Below, in pieces: positions 7,629-15,350 of a DNA stretch of 64,000 nucleotides; the stretch's first letter is position 1; the number at the start of each line of letters is the position of its first letter. Both the position numbers and the translations under genes were made by a program. Location: contig NZ_JABJQZ010000009.1 of assembly GCF_013155335.1 (NCBI RefSeq), positions 1 through 64,000 of the forward strand, read 5' to 3'. The notes beneath the pieces are model-generated. The model searched no databases. It was not told where the DNA came from and was given only the letters and a program-made list of their open reading frames with translations. This DNA is from Nocardioides sp. zg-1230 (lineage in GTDB: Bacteria > Actinomycetota > Actinomycetes > Propionibacteriales > Nocardioidaceae).

Positions 7629-8885
7629 ATGGCTGCTTCTCCGGGCTCGCGGGTGCGCAGCACCGCGCTGCGACTCGCCGTCTCGTCCGTGCGACGGGTC
7701 CCCGCCGGCGTGCGGTTCCCGCTCCAGCGCGACGGCGTCGACCCCGTGCCACGGCTCGAGGCGAGCCGCGCGGGCGGCGACGTCGTACGCCTCGCCCGGC
7801 TGCTCGGCACCCGAGTCTGGCTCGTCACCGGGTACGACGCCGCGCGAGCCGTGCTCGCAGACCACGACGCGTTCGCCAACGACGTGCGTGGCCTCATCGG
7901 TCGTCAGGACCGGGCGCCTGCCGAGCGGATCGGCGGGCTGGGCATGACCGACCCGCCCGACCACGAGCGCCTGCGACGGGTGCTGACGCCGTACTTCACG
8001 CGGCGCCGGCTGACCGAGCTCCAGGACGACGTCGACCGCGTCGTCGCGGCGGCCCTCGACGACATGGCCGCGCACGGACCGGAGGTCGACCTGGTGGCTC
8101 GTTTCGGCTTCGCGGTGCCCTTCGGCGTCATCTGCGACCTGCTCGGCATGCCGGCCGTCGACCGTGACGAGTTCCGGCGGCGCGGGGCGGCCCGTTTCGA
8201 CCTGACGGCCGGGAGCGCACGCCTTTTCGACACCGCGGCCGGCACCCGGCAGTTCCTCATCGACCTGGTGTCCGCCGAGCGCCGCTCGCCCCACCTGCCC
8301 GAGGGGCTGCTGGCCCGCATGGTCGCCGAGCACGGCGCGGACCTCGACGACGTCGAGCTCGGCGGGCTTGCCGACGGGGTGTTCCTCGGCGGCTACGAGA
8401 CCAGTGCCAGCATGCTCTCGCTCGGCACCTGGGTGCTGCTCCAGCACCCGGCGGCGTGGGCGACGTTGCGTCGCGGCGAGCCCGCGGAGGTCGACCGCGT
8501 CGTCGAGGAGCTGCTGCGGTTCGTCTGCCCCGTGCAGGTCGCCTTCCCACGCGTGGCGCGGCACGAGGTCCGGGTGGGTGAGCAGCGGGTCCGCGCCGGA
8601 GACGTCGTCGTCGTGTCGCTGACCGGCGCCGGACGCGATCCGGCCCGCCACACCGACGCGTCCCGCTTCGACCCCACCACTGCCTCCGCCGGCACGCTCG
8701 CCTTCGGCCACGGGCTGCACCGGTGCGTCGGGGCGGAGCTGGCCCGGATGGAGCTGCGCACCGCGCTCGTCGCCCTGGCCCGTCGCTTTCCCGACCTGGC
8801 GCTCGCCTGCGACCCGGCAGACCTGAGGTTCACCGAGCTCGCCATCGTCCACGGCGTGGAGGCGCTGCCGGTCCGTCTCGGGTGA
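7629..8885 (+). CDS. Cytochrome P450
   Basis: The 418-aa soluble bacterial class I P450 shows the I-helix oxygen-binding motif FLGGYETSAS, the K-helix ExxR as EELLR, and the heme-cysteine loop FGHGLHRCVG near residue 365. The acid in the I helix is Glu (GGYET) rather than the commoner Asp, as in several actinobacterial P450s. No ferredoxin or ferredoxin reductase gene is adjacent, so electron partners lie elsewhere. The substrate is unknown. It diverges from the aldo/keto reductase across about 100 bp. Confidence 0.92.
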   Translation: MAASPGSRVRSTALRLAVSSVRRVPAGVRFPLQRDGVDPVPRLEASRAGGDVVRLARLLGTRVWLVTGYDAARAVLADHDAFANDVRGLIGRQDRAPAERIGGLGMTDPPDHERLRRVLTPYFTRRRLTELQDDVDRVVAAALDDMAAHGPEVDLVARFGFAVPFGVICDLLGMPAVDRDEFRRRGAARFDLTAGSARLFDTAAGTRQFLIDLVSAERRSPHLPEGLLARMVAEHGADLDDVELGGLADGVFLGGYETSASMLSLGTWVLLQHPAAWATLRRGEPAEVDRVVEELLRFVCPVQVAFPRVARHEVRVGEQRVRAGDVVVVSLTGAGRDPARHTDASRFDPTTASAGTLAFGHGLHRCVGAELARMELRTALVALARRFPDLALACDPADLRFTELAIVHGVEALPVRLG

Positions 8886-8903
8886 GGCCCACCACCCGCT
8901 GCG

Positions 8904-8909
8904 TACGGT
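8904..8909 (+). promoter_or_regulatory. -10 hexamer TACGGT, leaderless start
   Basis: TACGGT lies 6 nt before the GTG at 8916, with no room for a ribosome binding site. It indicates that the sortase gene has its own promoter despite lying only 30 bp after the P450 gene. Confidence 0.5.
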
Positions 8910-8915
8910 GGAACG

Positions 8916-9677
8916 GTGGTCCGGAGCGTCGTCGCCCTCCTCGCCGCGGCCGTCGTCGCGGTGGTGTCGGGCTGCTCGGGCGAGGGCGCCGGACGCTCGG
9001 GGACGGCCTCGACGGAGGCGCCCGCCGAGCGACGTACGACGAGCACGCCCGCCGCGACGCCCACCAGCCCGCCGAACCCCACCCCGAGCACCACCCCGAG
9101 CACCACGTCGTCCGCCACCCCCACCGAGGAGCCGACCGCGGAGCCCGGGCCGGCGGCGGCGCGGGAGCCCCGCCGCTCCTTCGTCACCATCCCCGCGATC
9201 GGCCTGCGCGACTTCCCCGTCGTCCGCTACCGCGGCAGCCCCGACGACGCCCCCGGGACGGCGCTGCAGAACGCCGGCGAGATGGCCTCGCCGCGCGGGC
9301 CTCGTGGCGGCGCCGGCCCCGGCGAGGTCGGCAACTTCATCGTGACCGGCCACCGACTGACCGGCACCGCTCCCCTGCGCTACTCGCCGTCACTGGAGAA
9401 GGGCGACCGGATCCTGGTCCGCTCGGGCGACACCGTCCACGTCTACGAGGTGCGCCGCACCCGGTGGACGTCGTTCCGCCAGCCGGCCTCGCTCCGCGCC
9501 CAGCGCGCGGAGGTCCCCGGCCGCCCCGGCCGGAGCGCCACGCAGTCGATGATCACCCTCTCCACCTGCGCCACCCTCGAGGACCACGCCAACGGCAACT
9601 ACTGGTCCGACGAGTTCGACAACCCCGAGCACCGCATCGACAAGATCGGCGTCCTGGTCGCGACCCGCCCCGCCTGA
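8916..9677 (+). CDS. Class E sortase-like transpeptidase with a lipoprotein-type N-terminus
   Basis: The 253-residue protein has a hydrophobic N-terminus ending in a lipobox (VVSGC, Cys20). A Ser/Thr/Pro-rich extracytoplasmic spacer to about residue 85 leads into a sortase domain. Catalytic candidates are His146 in VTGHR, Cys218 in LSTC and Arg240 in HRID, the usual order. Sortases of this class join LAxTG-type surface proteins to peptidoglycan in actinobacteria. No protein in this window carries a recognisable C-terminal sorting signal. Most sortases are anchored by a transmembrane helix, so a lipid anchor would be unusual. The short N-terminus has few positive charges, so the lipoprotein call is tentative. 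Confidence 0.8.
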   Translation: MVRSVVALLAAAVVAVVSGCSGEGAGRSGTASTEAPAERRTTSTPAATPTSPPNPTPSTTPSTTSSATPTEEPTAEPGPAAAREPRRSFVTIPAIGLRDFPVVRYRGSPDDAPGTALQNAGEMASPRGPRGGAGPGEVGNFIVTGHRLTGTAPLRYSPSLEKGDRILVRSGDTVHVYEVRRTRWTSFRQPASLRAQRAEVPGRPGRSATQSMITLSTCATLEDHANGNYWSDEFDNPEHRIDKIGVLVATRPA

Positions 9678-9715
9678 CGAAACCCGGTTGCCCGCCGGGC
9701 GAGCGGCGCGGTGGA

Positions 9716-10666
9716 ATGCCGACCATGCCCGACACGCCCGAGCTCACCGCCAGGTGGCGTGACTCCGCCTTCCTCGACGCCGCACACGCGTGGATCGCCG
9801 CCCGGCTCGCCGAGCACGACCGCGCCGTCGTCGGCACGATCGAGCAGCCGCACGTCACCGACTGGTCGACCGTCATGCGGGTGCCGACCGCGGACGGGCC
9901 GGTCTGGTTCAAGGCCAACGACGAGAGCATGCGCCACGAGGCGGCCGTCACCGCGCTGGTCGCTCCGCGCTCCGCCGGACGGGTCCCGGTGCCGCTGGCG
10001 GGCGACCCGCACGCCGGCTGGCTCCTGATGGCCGATGCCGGGCCCCGCCTGCGCGATGTCGTCCCCGTGGAGCGCAGCCTGCGGCGGTGGCACGACGTGC
10101 TGGAGGCCTACGCCCGGATCCAGCTCGCGTGCGAGGACGAGGTCGACGCGCTCCTCGCCGCTGGGCTGCCCGACCGGAGGCTCCCCACCCTGCCCGCGGC
10201 GTACGACGCCCTCCTCGCGCAGCTCGACGACGTCGACCCTCGCCTCCCGGACACCGGCGCGATCGCCGACCTGTGCGAGCGGCTGGCCGCCTCCGGGATC
10301 CGCGAGACCGTCCAGCACGACGACCTCCACGACGGGCAGGTCTTCCTCGGCGACGGCGTGCACCAGGTGCTCGACTGGGGTGACGCCTGCGTCTCCCACC
10401 CGTTCTTCACCCTCGCGGTCACGCTCGAGGGCGTGGTGGCCTGGGGTGTCGACGACGAGGAGGGGTCGGAGGACCTCGAGCCCTACCTGGCGTCGTACCT
10501 GCGTCCCTACGCCGAGCGCTACCCGCTCACCGGCGCCGACCTCCGCGAGGCCGCGCAGCTCGCGATGCGCCTGGGCTGGGTGTGCCGCGCGATCAACGGC
10601 GCTCTTCCGCAGGACCCGGGCCAGACGCACACCCGGTTGCGGATGTTCCTGGACGGCAGGCCCTAG
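9716..10666 (+). CDS. Aminoglycoside phosphotransferase (APH)-like kinase
   Basis: The 316-aa protein of the APH/choline-kinase fold has the catalytic loop QHDDLHDGQVF, in which the usual Asn is Gln, and the metal-binding LDWGDA. It phosphorylates a small molecule, but the substrate cannot be told from these motifs and antibiotic resistance should not be assumed. ATG 9725 is an alternative start three codons downstream, with a TGGAAT hexamer 7 nt before it. The stop overlaps the convergent methyltransferase by 4 bp. Confidence 0.8.
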   Translation: MPTMPDTPELTARWRDSAFLDAAHAWIAARLAEHDRAVVGTIEQPHVTDWSTVMRVPTADGPVWFKANDESMRHEAAVTALVAPRSAGRVPVPLAGDPHAGWLLMADAGPRLRDVVPVERSLRRWHDVLEAYARIQLACEDEVDALLAAGLPDRRLPTLPAAYDALLAQLDDVDPRLPDTGAIADLCERLAASGIRETVQHDDLHDGQVFLGDGVHQVLDWGDACVSHPFFTLAVTLEGVVAWGVDDEEGSEDLEPYLASYLRPYAERYPLTGADLREAAQLAMRLGWVCRAINGALPQDPGQTHTRLRMFLDGRP

Positions 10667-11271
10667 GAGGGCGCTTCGGCCCGCCTGGTCTCCAGCACCC
10701 GGAAGCCCTTGCTGCTCGCCAGGCGCTCGGTCGGCCAGCCCTGCTCGGTCAGCCACCGCTGCAGCGAGTCGGCACCGAGGTTCTTGCCGACGACCATGAC
10801 CATCCGCCCGCCCGGGGCCAGGCGCGGCAGCCACGTCAGCAGCAGCTCGTGCAGCGCCTCCTTGCCGATGCGGATGGGCGGGTTGGACCAGATCTCGTCG
10901 AAGACCTGGTTGCCCGGCACCTGCTCGGGCAGGCAGGCGACGAAGCGCGAGTCGAGGCCTGCGGCGCGGGCATTGTCGTTCGCCAGGAGCAGCGCGCGCT
11001 CGTTGACGTCGACACCGGTCACGTTGGCCAGCCGCACCGCCTTCGCGATCGCCAGGCCGATCACGCCGTAGCCACAGCCGAGGTCGAGGAACTGGCCCTG
11101 CACCGGCGGCTCGAGCTCCTTGAACAGCACGGCGGTCGCGTGGTCGAGGTGGCCGCGGCTGAAGACCCCGGACCCGGTGTCCAGCGTGAAGGTGCTGCCC
11201 CACAGCTCGGCGGTGAAGCTCTCCCGCTCGAAGGGGACGCCGGGGTCGGCGGAGAAGTAGTGCTCAGGCAT
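10663..11271 (-). CDS. RsmC-like class I SAM-dependent methyltransferase
   Basis: The 202-aa protein has SAM motif I as FLDLGCGYGVIGL and the catalytic NPPI sequence in WSNPPIRIGK. It matches the small (MTS) domain found in RsmC/RlmG enzymes that methylate guanine N2 in rRNA. It lacks the extra N-terminal domain of E. coli RsmC, as other actinobacterial versions do. ATG 11271 overlaps the truA stop by 8 bp, so it is translated after truA. The pairing with a tRNA-modifying enzyme fits an RNA target, but the exact base is not determined. Confidence 0.8.
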   Translation of the reverse strand: MPEHYFSADPGVPFERESFTAELWGSTFTLDTGSGVFSRGHLDHATAVLFKELEPPVQGQFLDLGCGYGVIGLAIAKAVRLANVTGVDVNERALLLANDNARAAGLDSRFVACLPEQVPGNQVFDEIWSNPPIRIGKEALHELLLTWLPRLAPGGRMVMVVGKNLGADSLQRWLTEQGWPTERLASSKGFRVLETRRAEAPS

Positions 11272-12100
11272 CGATCGCCTCTCGTCGGGCTCGTGCGCGC
11301 TCGGCCTGGGCGGCCAGCTCGTCGTCGTCGGGGTAGCCGACCTCCTCCAGCGTGAGGCCGTGGGCGTGCACCACGCGCACGCCCTGGTCGCGTCGCCGCC
11401 CGGCCATCACCTCGGCCGGCCAGGTGACGGGCCGGCGCCCCTCCCCGACCGCGAGGAGGCAGCCGACCAGCGCGCGCACCATGTTGTGGCAGAAGGCGTC
11501 GGCACGGACCGTGCCCACGACGAGGCCGGCGTCATCGCGGCGCCAGTCGAGGTCGAGCAGGGTGCGGACGGTGGTGGCCCCCTCCCGCTGCTTGCAGAAG
11601 GAGGCGAAGTCGCGGAGGCCGACCAGGGGCGTCGACGCCTCGTTCATCGCGTCGAGGTCGAGGCGCCGTCCCCAGGTGAGCACGTGGCCGCGCACGAGCG
11701 GGTCGGCGAGCTCCTGCGCGTCGGCGATCCGGTAGGCGTAGCGCCGCCAGATCGCCGAGAACCGGGCGTCGAACCCGTCGGGAGCCTCCACCACCCGGCG
11801 TACGCGCAGGTCAGGCGGCAGGATCCCGTCCACCCGCCGCGCCAGGGCCTGCAGCGGCGGGTCGGTCGAGCGGCCGGCGGAGGCGGCGACCACATCGGCG
11901 TCGACGTCGGCGTGGGCCACCTGGCCGCGCGCGTGCACGCCGGCGTCGGTGCGACCGGCCACGGTCACCCGCACCTCCGGCACGCGCAGAGCGGTGGCCA
12001 GCGCGGCCTCGAGCGTGCCCTGGCCCGTACGACGTCCCGGCTGGGCGGCCCAGCCGGAGAAGTCGGCGCCGTCGTAGGCACAGTCGATCCGCAGGCGCAC
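11264..12100 (-). CDS. truA: tRNA pseudouridine(38-40) synthase TruA
   Basis: The 278-residue enzyme isomerises uridines 38-40 in the tRNA anticodon stem. The catalytic Asp is in the family motif AGRTDAGVHARGQ near residue 50, and the later phrases FDARFSAIWRRYAYRI and FCHNMVRALVG are characteristic. GTG 12100 was chosen because TAGGAT stands 7 nt upstream and the reading starts VRLRIDCAYDG as expected. In many actinobacteria truA follows rplQ; here it lies about 3 kb away, separated from rplQ by six unrelated genes. Confidence 0.95.
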   Translation of the reverse strand: MRLRIDCAYDGADFSGWAAQPGRRTGQGTLEAALATALRVPEVRVTVAGRTDAGVHARGQVAHADVDADVVAASAGRSTDPPLQALARRVDGILPPDLRVRRVVEAPDGFDARFSAIWRRYAYRIADAQELADPLVRGHVLTWGRRLDLDAMNEASTPLVGLRDFASFCKQREGATTVRTLLDLDWRRDDAGLVVGTVRADAFCHNMVRALVGCLLAVGEGRRPVTWPAEVMAGRRRDQGVRVVHAHGLTLEEVGYPDDDELAAQAERARARREAIDA

Positions 12101-12107
12101 GACAGCG

Positions 12108-12113
12108 ATCCTA
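12108..12113 (-). promoter_or_regulatory. -10 hexamer TAGGAT for truA, leaderless start
   Basis: Read on the minus strand, TAGGAT is followed by 7 nt and the GTG start of truA. The position fits a transcript that begins at the start codon. Confidence 0.55.
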
Positions 12114-12153
12114 GGCGGCGACCGCGCGCGACCTACCCGCACCCCGACTTTGT

Positions 12154-12169
12154 TCAACCAGATGGTTGA
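12154..12169 (+). promoter_or_regulatory. Operator 1 of the ArsR-type regulator
   Basis: TCAACCAGATGGTTGA is an inverted repeat with 6-bp arms and a 4-bp spacer. It overlaps the -35 TTGACA, so binding would block RNA polymerase. A second copy of the same 16-mer pattern lies 46 bp downstream, centre to centre. Confidence 0.75.
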
Positions 12170-12195
12170 CAAGCCCGTCCGCGCGGGCCTACCGT
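12166..12195 (+). promoter_or_regulatory. Promoter of the arsR operon
   Basis: A perfect -35 TTGACA (12166-12171) and -10 TACCGT (12190-12195) are separated by 18 bp. The expected transcript starts near 12202, inside operator 2. AGAAGG then stands about 6 nt before the GTG at 12228. Confidence 0.75.
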
Positions 12196-12198
12196 CTA

Positions 12199-12216
12199 TT
12201 CAACCAATCAGTTGAA
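12199..12216 (+). promoter_or_regulatory. Operator 2 of the ArsR-type regulator
   Basis: TTCAAC-N6-GTTGAA has 6-bp arms. Its core TCAACCAnnnnGTTGA is shared with operator 1. It covers the predicted transcription start, consistent with autorepression by the adjacent regulator. Confidence 0.75.
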
Positions 12217-12227
12217 GAAGGTGCTCC

Positions 12228-12593
12228 GTGACCGACCAGCTCTCCCGCGTCTTCGCCGCCCTGGCCGACCCGACCCGTCGGGACATGGTCGCCCGCCTCA
12301 CCGAGGGCGACCACACGGTCAACGACCTGGCCGCGCCCTACGACGTGAGCCTCCAGGCCGTCTCCAAGCACCTCAAGGTGCTCGAGGACGCCGGCCTGGT
12401 GACGCGGACACGGGAGGCACAGCGACGTCCGGTCCACCTGGAAGCCGAGGTGTTCGACCTCATGACGAAGTGGATCGAGCGCTACCGCCAGCAGGCCGAG
12501 GAGCGCTTCACGCGCCTCGACGCCGTGCTCGCGCGGATGCAGGACGCAGACGACCCGAGCCCCACCCGACCGCAGGAAGGAACCGCATCATGA
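12228..12593 (+). CDS. ArsR/SmtB-family transcriptional regulator
   Basis: The 121-residue winged-helix protein opens with the family phrase FAALADPTRRDMVARL. The recognition region is SLQAVSKHLKVLEDAGLVTRTR. No ArsR metal-box cysteines are present, so it belongs to the group that senses other cues or acts with SRPBCC partners. Two matching operators flank the promoter, pointing to autorepression. The stop overlaps the following AHSA1 gene (ATGA), a common genome pairing in which the SRPBCC protein is co-transcribed with its regulator. Confidence 0.9.
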   Translation: MTDQLSRVFAALADPTRRDMVARLTEGDHTVNDLAAPYDVSLQAVSKHLKVLEDAGLVTRTREAQRRPVHLEAEVFDLMTKWIERYRQQAEERFTRLDAVLARMQDADDPSPTRPQEGTAS

Positions 12594-13111
12594 CCACCAC
12601 GCAGTCCCCCGACGCCGCCACCCGCTACCCCGAGGCCGCGATCGAGCCCGATCCGACAGTGCCCGCCATCCACATCTGGCGCGACTTCGCCGCCACCCCC
12701 GCGCAGCTGTTCCGGGCGCACACCGACCGCGAGCTCTTCGCGCAGTGGAGCGGACCGAGCAGCGTCGGCGCCGAGATCACCGAGTGGGACGCCCGCGACG
12801 GCGGCAGCTGGCGCTACACCGCCCGCGGCATGGACGGCCGCGACGAGTTCGAGACGTCGTTCCACGGGTGCTTCCACACGGTGCGTGAGGACCGGATCGT
12901 CCAAACCTTCACGTGGGACGGCATGCCCGACGACGTCGCCCTCGAGACGATGACCTTCGAGGACCTCGGCGACGGCCGCACCCGGCTGCACGCGTTCAGC
13001 CTGTGCGACTCCTTCGAGGCGCGCGACGGCTGGCTGAGCAGCGGCATGGAGGTCGGCGTGCACGACGGGTACGCCGCGATCGACCGCCTCCTCGCCGACG
13101 GCACCCTCTGA
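12590..13111 (+). CDS. SRPBCC/AHSA1-family protein
   Basis: The 173-aa START-like cavity fold is recognisable from IHIWRDFAATPAQLFRAHTD at the start and LFAQWSGP, the AHSA1-like beginning of the hydrophobic pocket. FEDLGDGRTRLHAF and the closing helix GWLSSGMEVGVHDGYAAIDRL are typical of this group. It probably binds or processes a hydrophobic small molecule, but no ligand can be named. It is the second gene of a coupled four-gene operon, overlapping its neighbours at both ends. Confidence 0.85.
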   Translation: MTTTQSPDAATRYPEAAIEPDPTVPAIHIWRDFAATPAQLFRAHTDRELFAQWSGPSSVGAEITEWDARDGGSWRYTARGMDGRDEFETSFHGCFHTVREDRIVQTFTWDGMPDDVALETMTFEDLGDGRTRLHAFSLCDSFEARDGWLSSGMEVGVHDGYAAIDRLLADGTL

Positions 13112-13689
13112 TGGCACTGCCCGACGACCCGGCCGACCGCCACGCGGCGGTCGCCGGGGGCTTCGGCCGGCTGGTGACGCAGACCATCGACTGGTCCGCG
13201 CCCGCGCCGGTCGACGGATGGACGGCCCGTGACGTCGTCGAGCACCTCGTCACGTGGTTCCCTGGCTTCCTGGCGGGGGGCGGCGTCGACCTGCCCACCG
13301 GCCCTTCGGTGGCCGACGACCCGGTAGCCGCCTGGCGGCACCACTCCGACGCCGTGCAGTCGGTGCTCGAGGAGCGCGGCGACGAGTCCTTCACCCACCC
13401 CCGCGCCGGCAGCCACCGGCTGGCCGACGCGGTCGACCGGTTCTACACGTCCGACGTCTTCATGCACTCGTGGGACCTCGCCCGCGCCGGCGGCCGGGAC
13501 GCCGGGCTCGACGAGGACTTCGCCGCCCAGCTGTTGGGAGGAATGCGCCCGATCGAACAGCTGCTGCGCGACTCGGGACAGTACGGCCCCTCCGTCCCGG
13601 TCCCCGACGACGCACCGGTCGTCGACCGGCTCATGGGGTTCATCGGCCGCGACCCCGCCTGGCAGCCCGTCGACCGTGGCGCCTCATGA
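13111..13689 (+). CDS. DinB/mycothiol-type (TIGR03086-like) metal-binding protein
   Basis: The 192-aa four-helix protein has the TIGR03086/maleylpyruvate-isomerase layout: DGWTARDVVEHLVTW near residue 40 and DVFMHSWDLARA near residue 117. The His residues in these phrases are the usual metal ligands. Members are mycothiol-linked or of unknown activity in actinobacteria. It starts at ATG 13111, sharing one base with the previous TGA, so it is coupled to the SRPBCC gene. A role in detoxification with its neighbours is inference. Confidence 0.75.
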   Translation: MALPDDPADRHAAVAGGFGRLVTQTIDWSAPAPVDGWTARDVVEHLVTWFPGFLAGGGVDLPTGPSVADDPVAAWRHHSDAVQSVLEERGDESFTHPRAGSHRLADAVDRFYTSDVFMHSWDLARAGGRDAGLDEDFAAQLLGGMRPIEQLLRDSGQYGPSVPVPDDAPVVDRLMGFIGRDPAWQPVDRGAS

Positions 13690-14285
13690 GCACCGTGGTC
13701 ATGAACAACGTGGTCTCGCTGGACGGGTTCATCGCCGACCTCCACGACGACCCGGGCCCCCTGTTCGACTGGTACTTCAACGGAGACCGGCCCCTCGACG
13801 CGCAGGACATGGACGACCCCGCACCCGGGGGTCTGCGCGTGTCGCAGACGTCGTACGACTACGTCCGGCCCGTGTGGGACTCCATCGGCACGATGGTGAT
13901 CGGCCGCCACCTCTTCGACATCACCAACGGGTGGGAGGGACGTCCGCCGACGGGCGACCACGTCGTCGTGGTGTCGCACCGACCGAAGCCCGACGGTTGG
14001 CACCCGGAGGCGTCGTACCACTTCGTCGACGACGTGGCCACAGCGATCGAGACCGCTCGCGAGCTGGCCGGGGACCGGGTCGTCGCCCTGGCCGCGGGGG
14101 ACGTGGGCGGTCAGGCCCTCGCACTCGGCCTCGTCGACGAGGTGGCGATGGACGTCGCGCCGGTGGTGCTCGGCAGCGGCAAGCGCTATTTCGGATCGAT
14201 CGAGACCCAGCACCTGCTCGAGGACCCGCACGTCGTCGTCCAGGGCGACCGCGTGCTCCACCTCCGGTTCCGCGTACGCCGCTGA
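13686..14285 (+). CDS. Dihydrofolate reductase-family (RibD C-terminal-like) protein
   Basis: The 199-residue protein opens with the family phrase MNNVVSLDGFIAD, followed by GTMVIGRHLFD and VALAAGDVGGQAL, the NADPH-binding elements of the RibD-C/DHFR-like superfamily. It is unlikely to be the folate enzyme itself; these small stand-alone proteins are mostly uncharacterised reductases. It overlaps the previous gene by ATGA and is the last gene of the ArsR-controlled operon. Confidence 0.8.
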   Translation: MSTVVMNNVVSLDGFIADLHDDPGPLFDWYFNGDRPLDAQDMDDPAPGGLRVSQTSYDYVRPVWDSIGTMVIGRHLFDITNGWEGRPPTGDHVVVVSHRPKPDGWHPEASYHFVDDVATAIETARELAGDRVVALAAGDVGGQALALGLVDEVAMDVAPVVLGSGKRYFGSIETQHLLEDPHVVVQGDRVLHLRFRVRR

Positions 14286-14314
14286 CCGACCGCGACCGGG
14301 TCGGACCCTCCTCG

Positions 14315-14320
14315 TAGGGT
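14315..14320 (+). promoter_or_regulatory. -10 hexamer TAGGGT, leaderless start
   Basis: TAGGGT is separated by 6 nt from the ATG at 14327, the same spacing as at 47667, 62677 and 63153. It gives the PanE-like gene its own leaderless promoter after the ArsR operon. Confidence 0.6.
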
Positions 14321-14326
14321 CGACGC

Positions 14327-15283
14327 ATGCGATACGTGGTGTACGGCGCGGGTGCCGTCGGCGGGGTCGTCGGAGCCCACCTCCACCTCGCGGGCAGCCC
14401 CGTCACGCTCGTCGCCCGTGGGGCGCACCTGGCCGCGATCCGCGATCGGGGACTCACCCTCGACGCCGGCGACGGCCGCCACCGCATCGACGCCCCGGGC
14501 ACCGACACGGCGGCGGAGGTCGGCTGGACCGACGACACGGTCGTGGTGCTGGCGGTCAAGTCCCACCAGGCGGCGATCGCCCTGACCGACCTTCGTGCCC
14601 ACGCTCCCGCCGACGTGCCCGTGGTCTGCGCCACCAACGGCATCGCGACCGAGACCGCCGCCCTGCGCCTCTTCGCGCGGACGTACGCCGTCTGCGTCAT
14701 GCTGCCCGCGACCCACCTCGAGCCGGGCGTCGTCGTGGCCTCCTGCCACCCCACGCCCGCGATCCTCGACATCGGCCGCTTCCCCGGCGGCACCGACGGC
14801 CTCACTGCCGCCGTTGCCGACGACCTCCGCGCCGCGGGCATCGAGTCGGAGGAGCGCGCCGACATCATGGCGATGAAGCGCCGCAAGCTCGTGATGAACC
14901 TCGGCAACGGCGTCGACGCGTCGTACGCGCAGGGCGAGGCGGCCGACCGGCTCGCCGAGCTCGCGCAGGCAGAGGGCGAACGGGTGCTCGCCGCGGCCGG
15001 GCTCACGGTCGTCTCCGCCGAGGAGGACCGCGAGCGGCGCGGGTCGATCCTCCGGCGCCGGCCCGACCTCGTTCGCCGGGGCGGCTCGACCTGGCAGAGC
15101 CTCACCCGGGCCACCGGCGACTCCGAGATCGACTACCTCGCCGGCGAAGTCGTGCTGCAGGGCCGCCTCCACGGCGTACCCACCCCCGTCAACGAGGCCG
15201 TGGTCGCCGCCACCCGCCACCTCACGGCCACCGGCGGCCCGGCCCGCAGCCTGGACGCCGCCGAGGTCCTCGCCCGCCTCTGA
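14327..15283 (+). CDS. Ketopantoate reductase (ApbA/PanE)-family protein
   Basis: The 318-aa NADPH-dependent reductase starts with a Rossmann motif, YVVYGAGAVGGVVGAHL. The family Lys lies in MKRRKLVMNLGNGVDA, which matches the conserved substrate-site region. The usual product is pantoate for coenzyme A, but many actinobacteria carry several paralogues with other keto acid substrates, so panE is not asserted. It is transcribed convergently with rplQ; the 15302-15333 hairpin sits between the two stops and can serve both. Confidence 0.8.
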   Translation: MRYVVYGAGAVGGVVGAHLHLAGSPVTLVARGAHLAAIRDRGLTLDAGDGRHRIDAPGTDTAAEVGWTDDTVVVLAVKSHQAAIALTDLRAHAPADVPVVCATNGIATETAALRLFARTYAVCVMLPATHLEPGVVVASCHPTPAILDIGRFPGGTDGLTAAVADDLRAAGIESEERADIMAMKRRKLVMNLGNGVDASYAQGEAADRLAELAQAEGERVLAAAGLTVVSAEEDRERRGSILRRRPDLVRRGGSTWQSLTRATGDSEIDYLAGEVVLQGRLHGVPTPVNEAVVAATRHLTATGGPARSLDAAEVLARL

Positions 15284-15301
15284 CCCCCCGGAGACCCACG
15301 A

Positions 15302-15333
15302 AGGCCCGCCACCCCGAACGGGGTGACGGGCCT
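15302..15333 (-). terminator. Terminator of the infA-rplQ operon
   Basis: Arms AGGCCCG (15302-15308) and CGGGCCT (15327-15333) extend inward by a second helix around the loop GAAC. The hairpin lies 18 bp after the rplQ stop. It is nearly symmetric and can also end the convergent PanE-like transcript. Confidence 0.75.
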
Positions 15334-15350
15334 CGCGAGGACCTGGGTGA

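Noticed and set aside
6495..9353. 952-codon minus frame extending the aldo/keto reductase upstream
   Set aside because: Only the last 344 codons read as an AKR; the rest is antisense to the P450 and sortase genes and low complexity.
9716..10666. Antibiotic resistance gene from the APH motifs
   Set aside because: The APH/choline-kinase fold covers many metabolic kinases; the catalytic loop deviates (Gln for Asn) and no resistance context is present.
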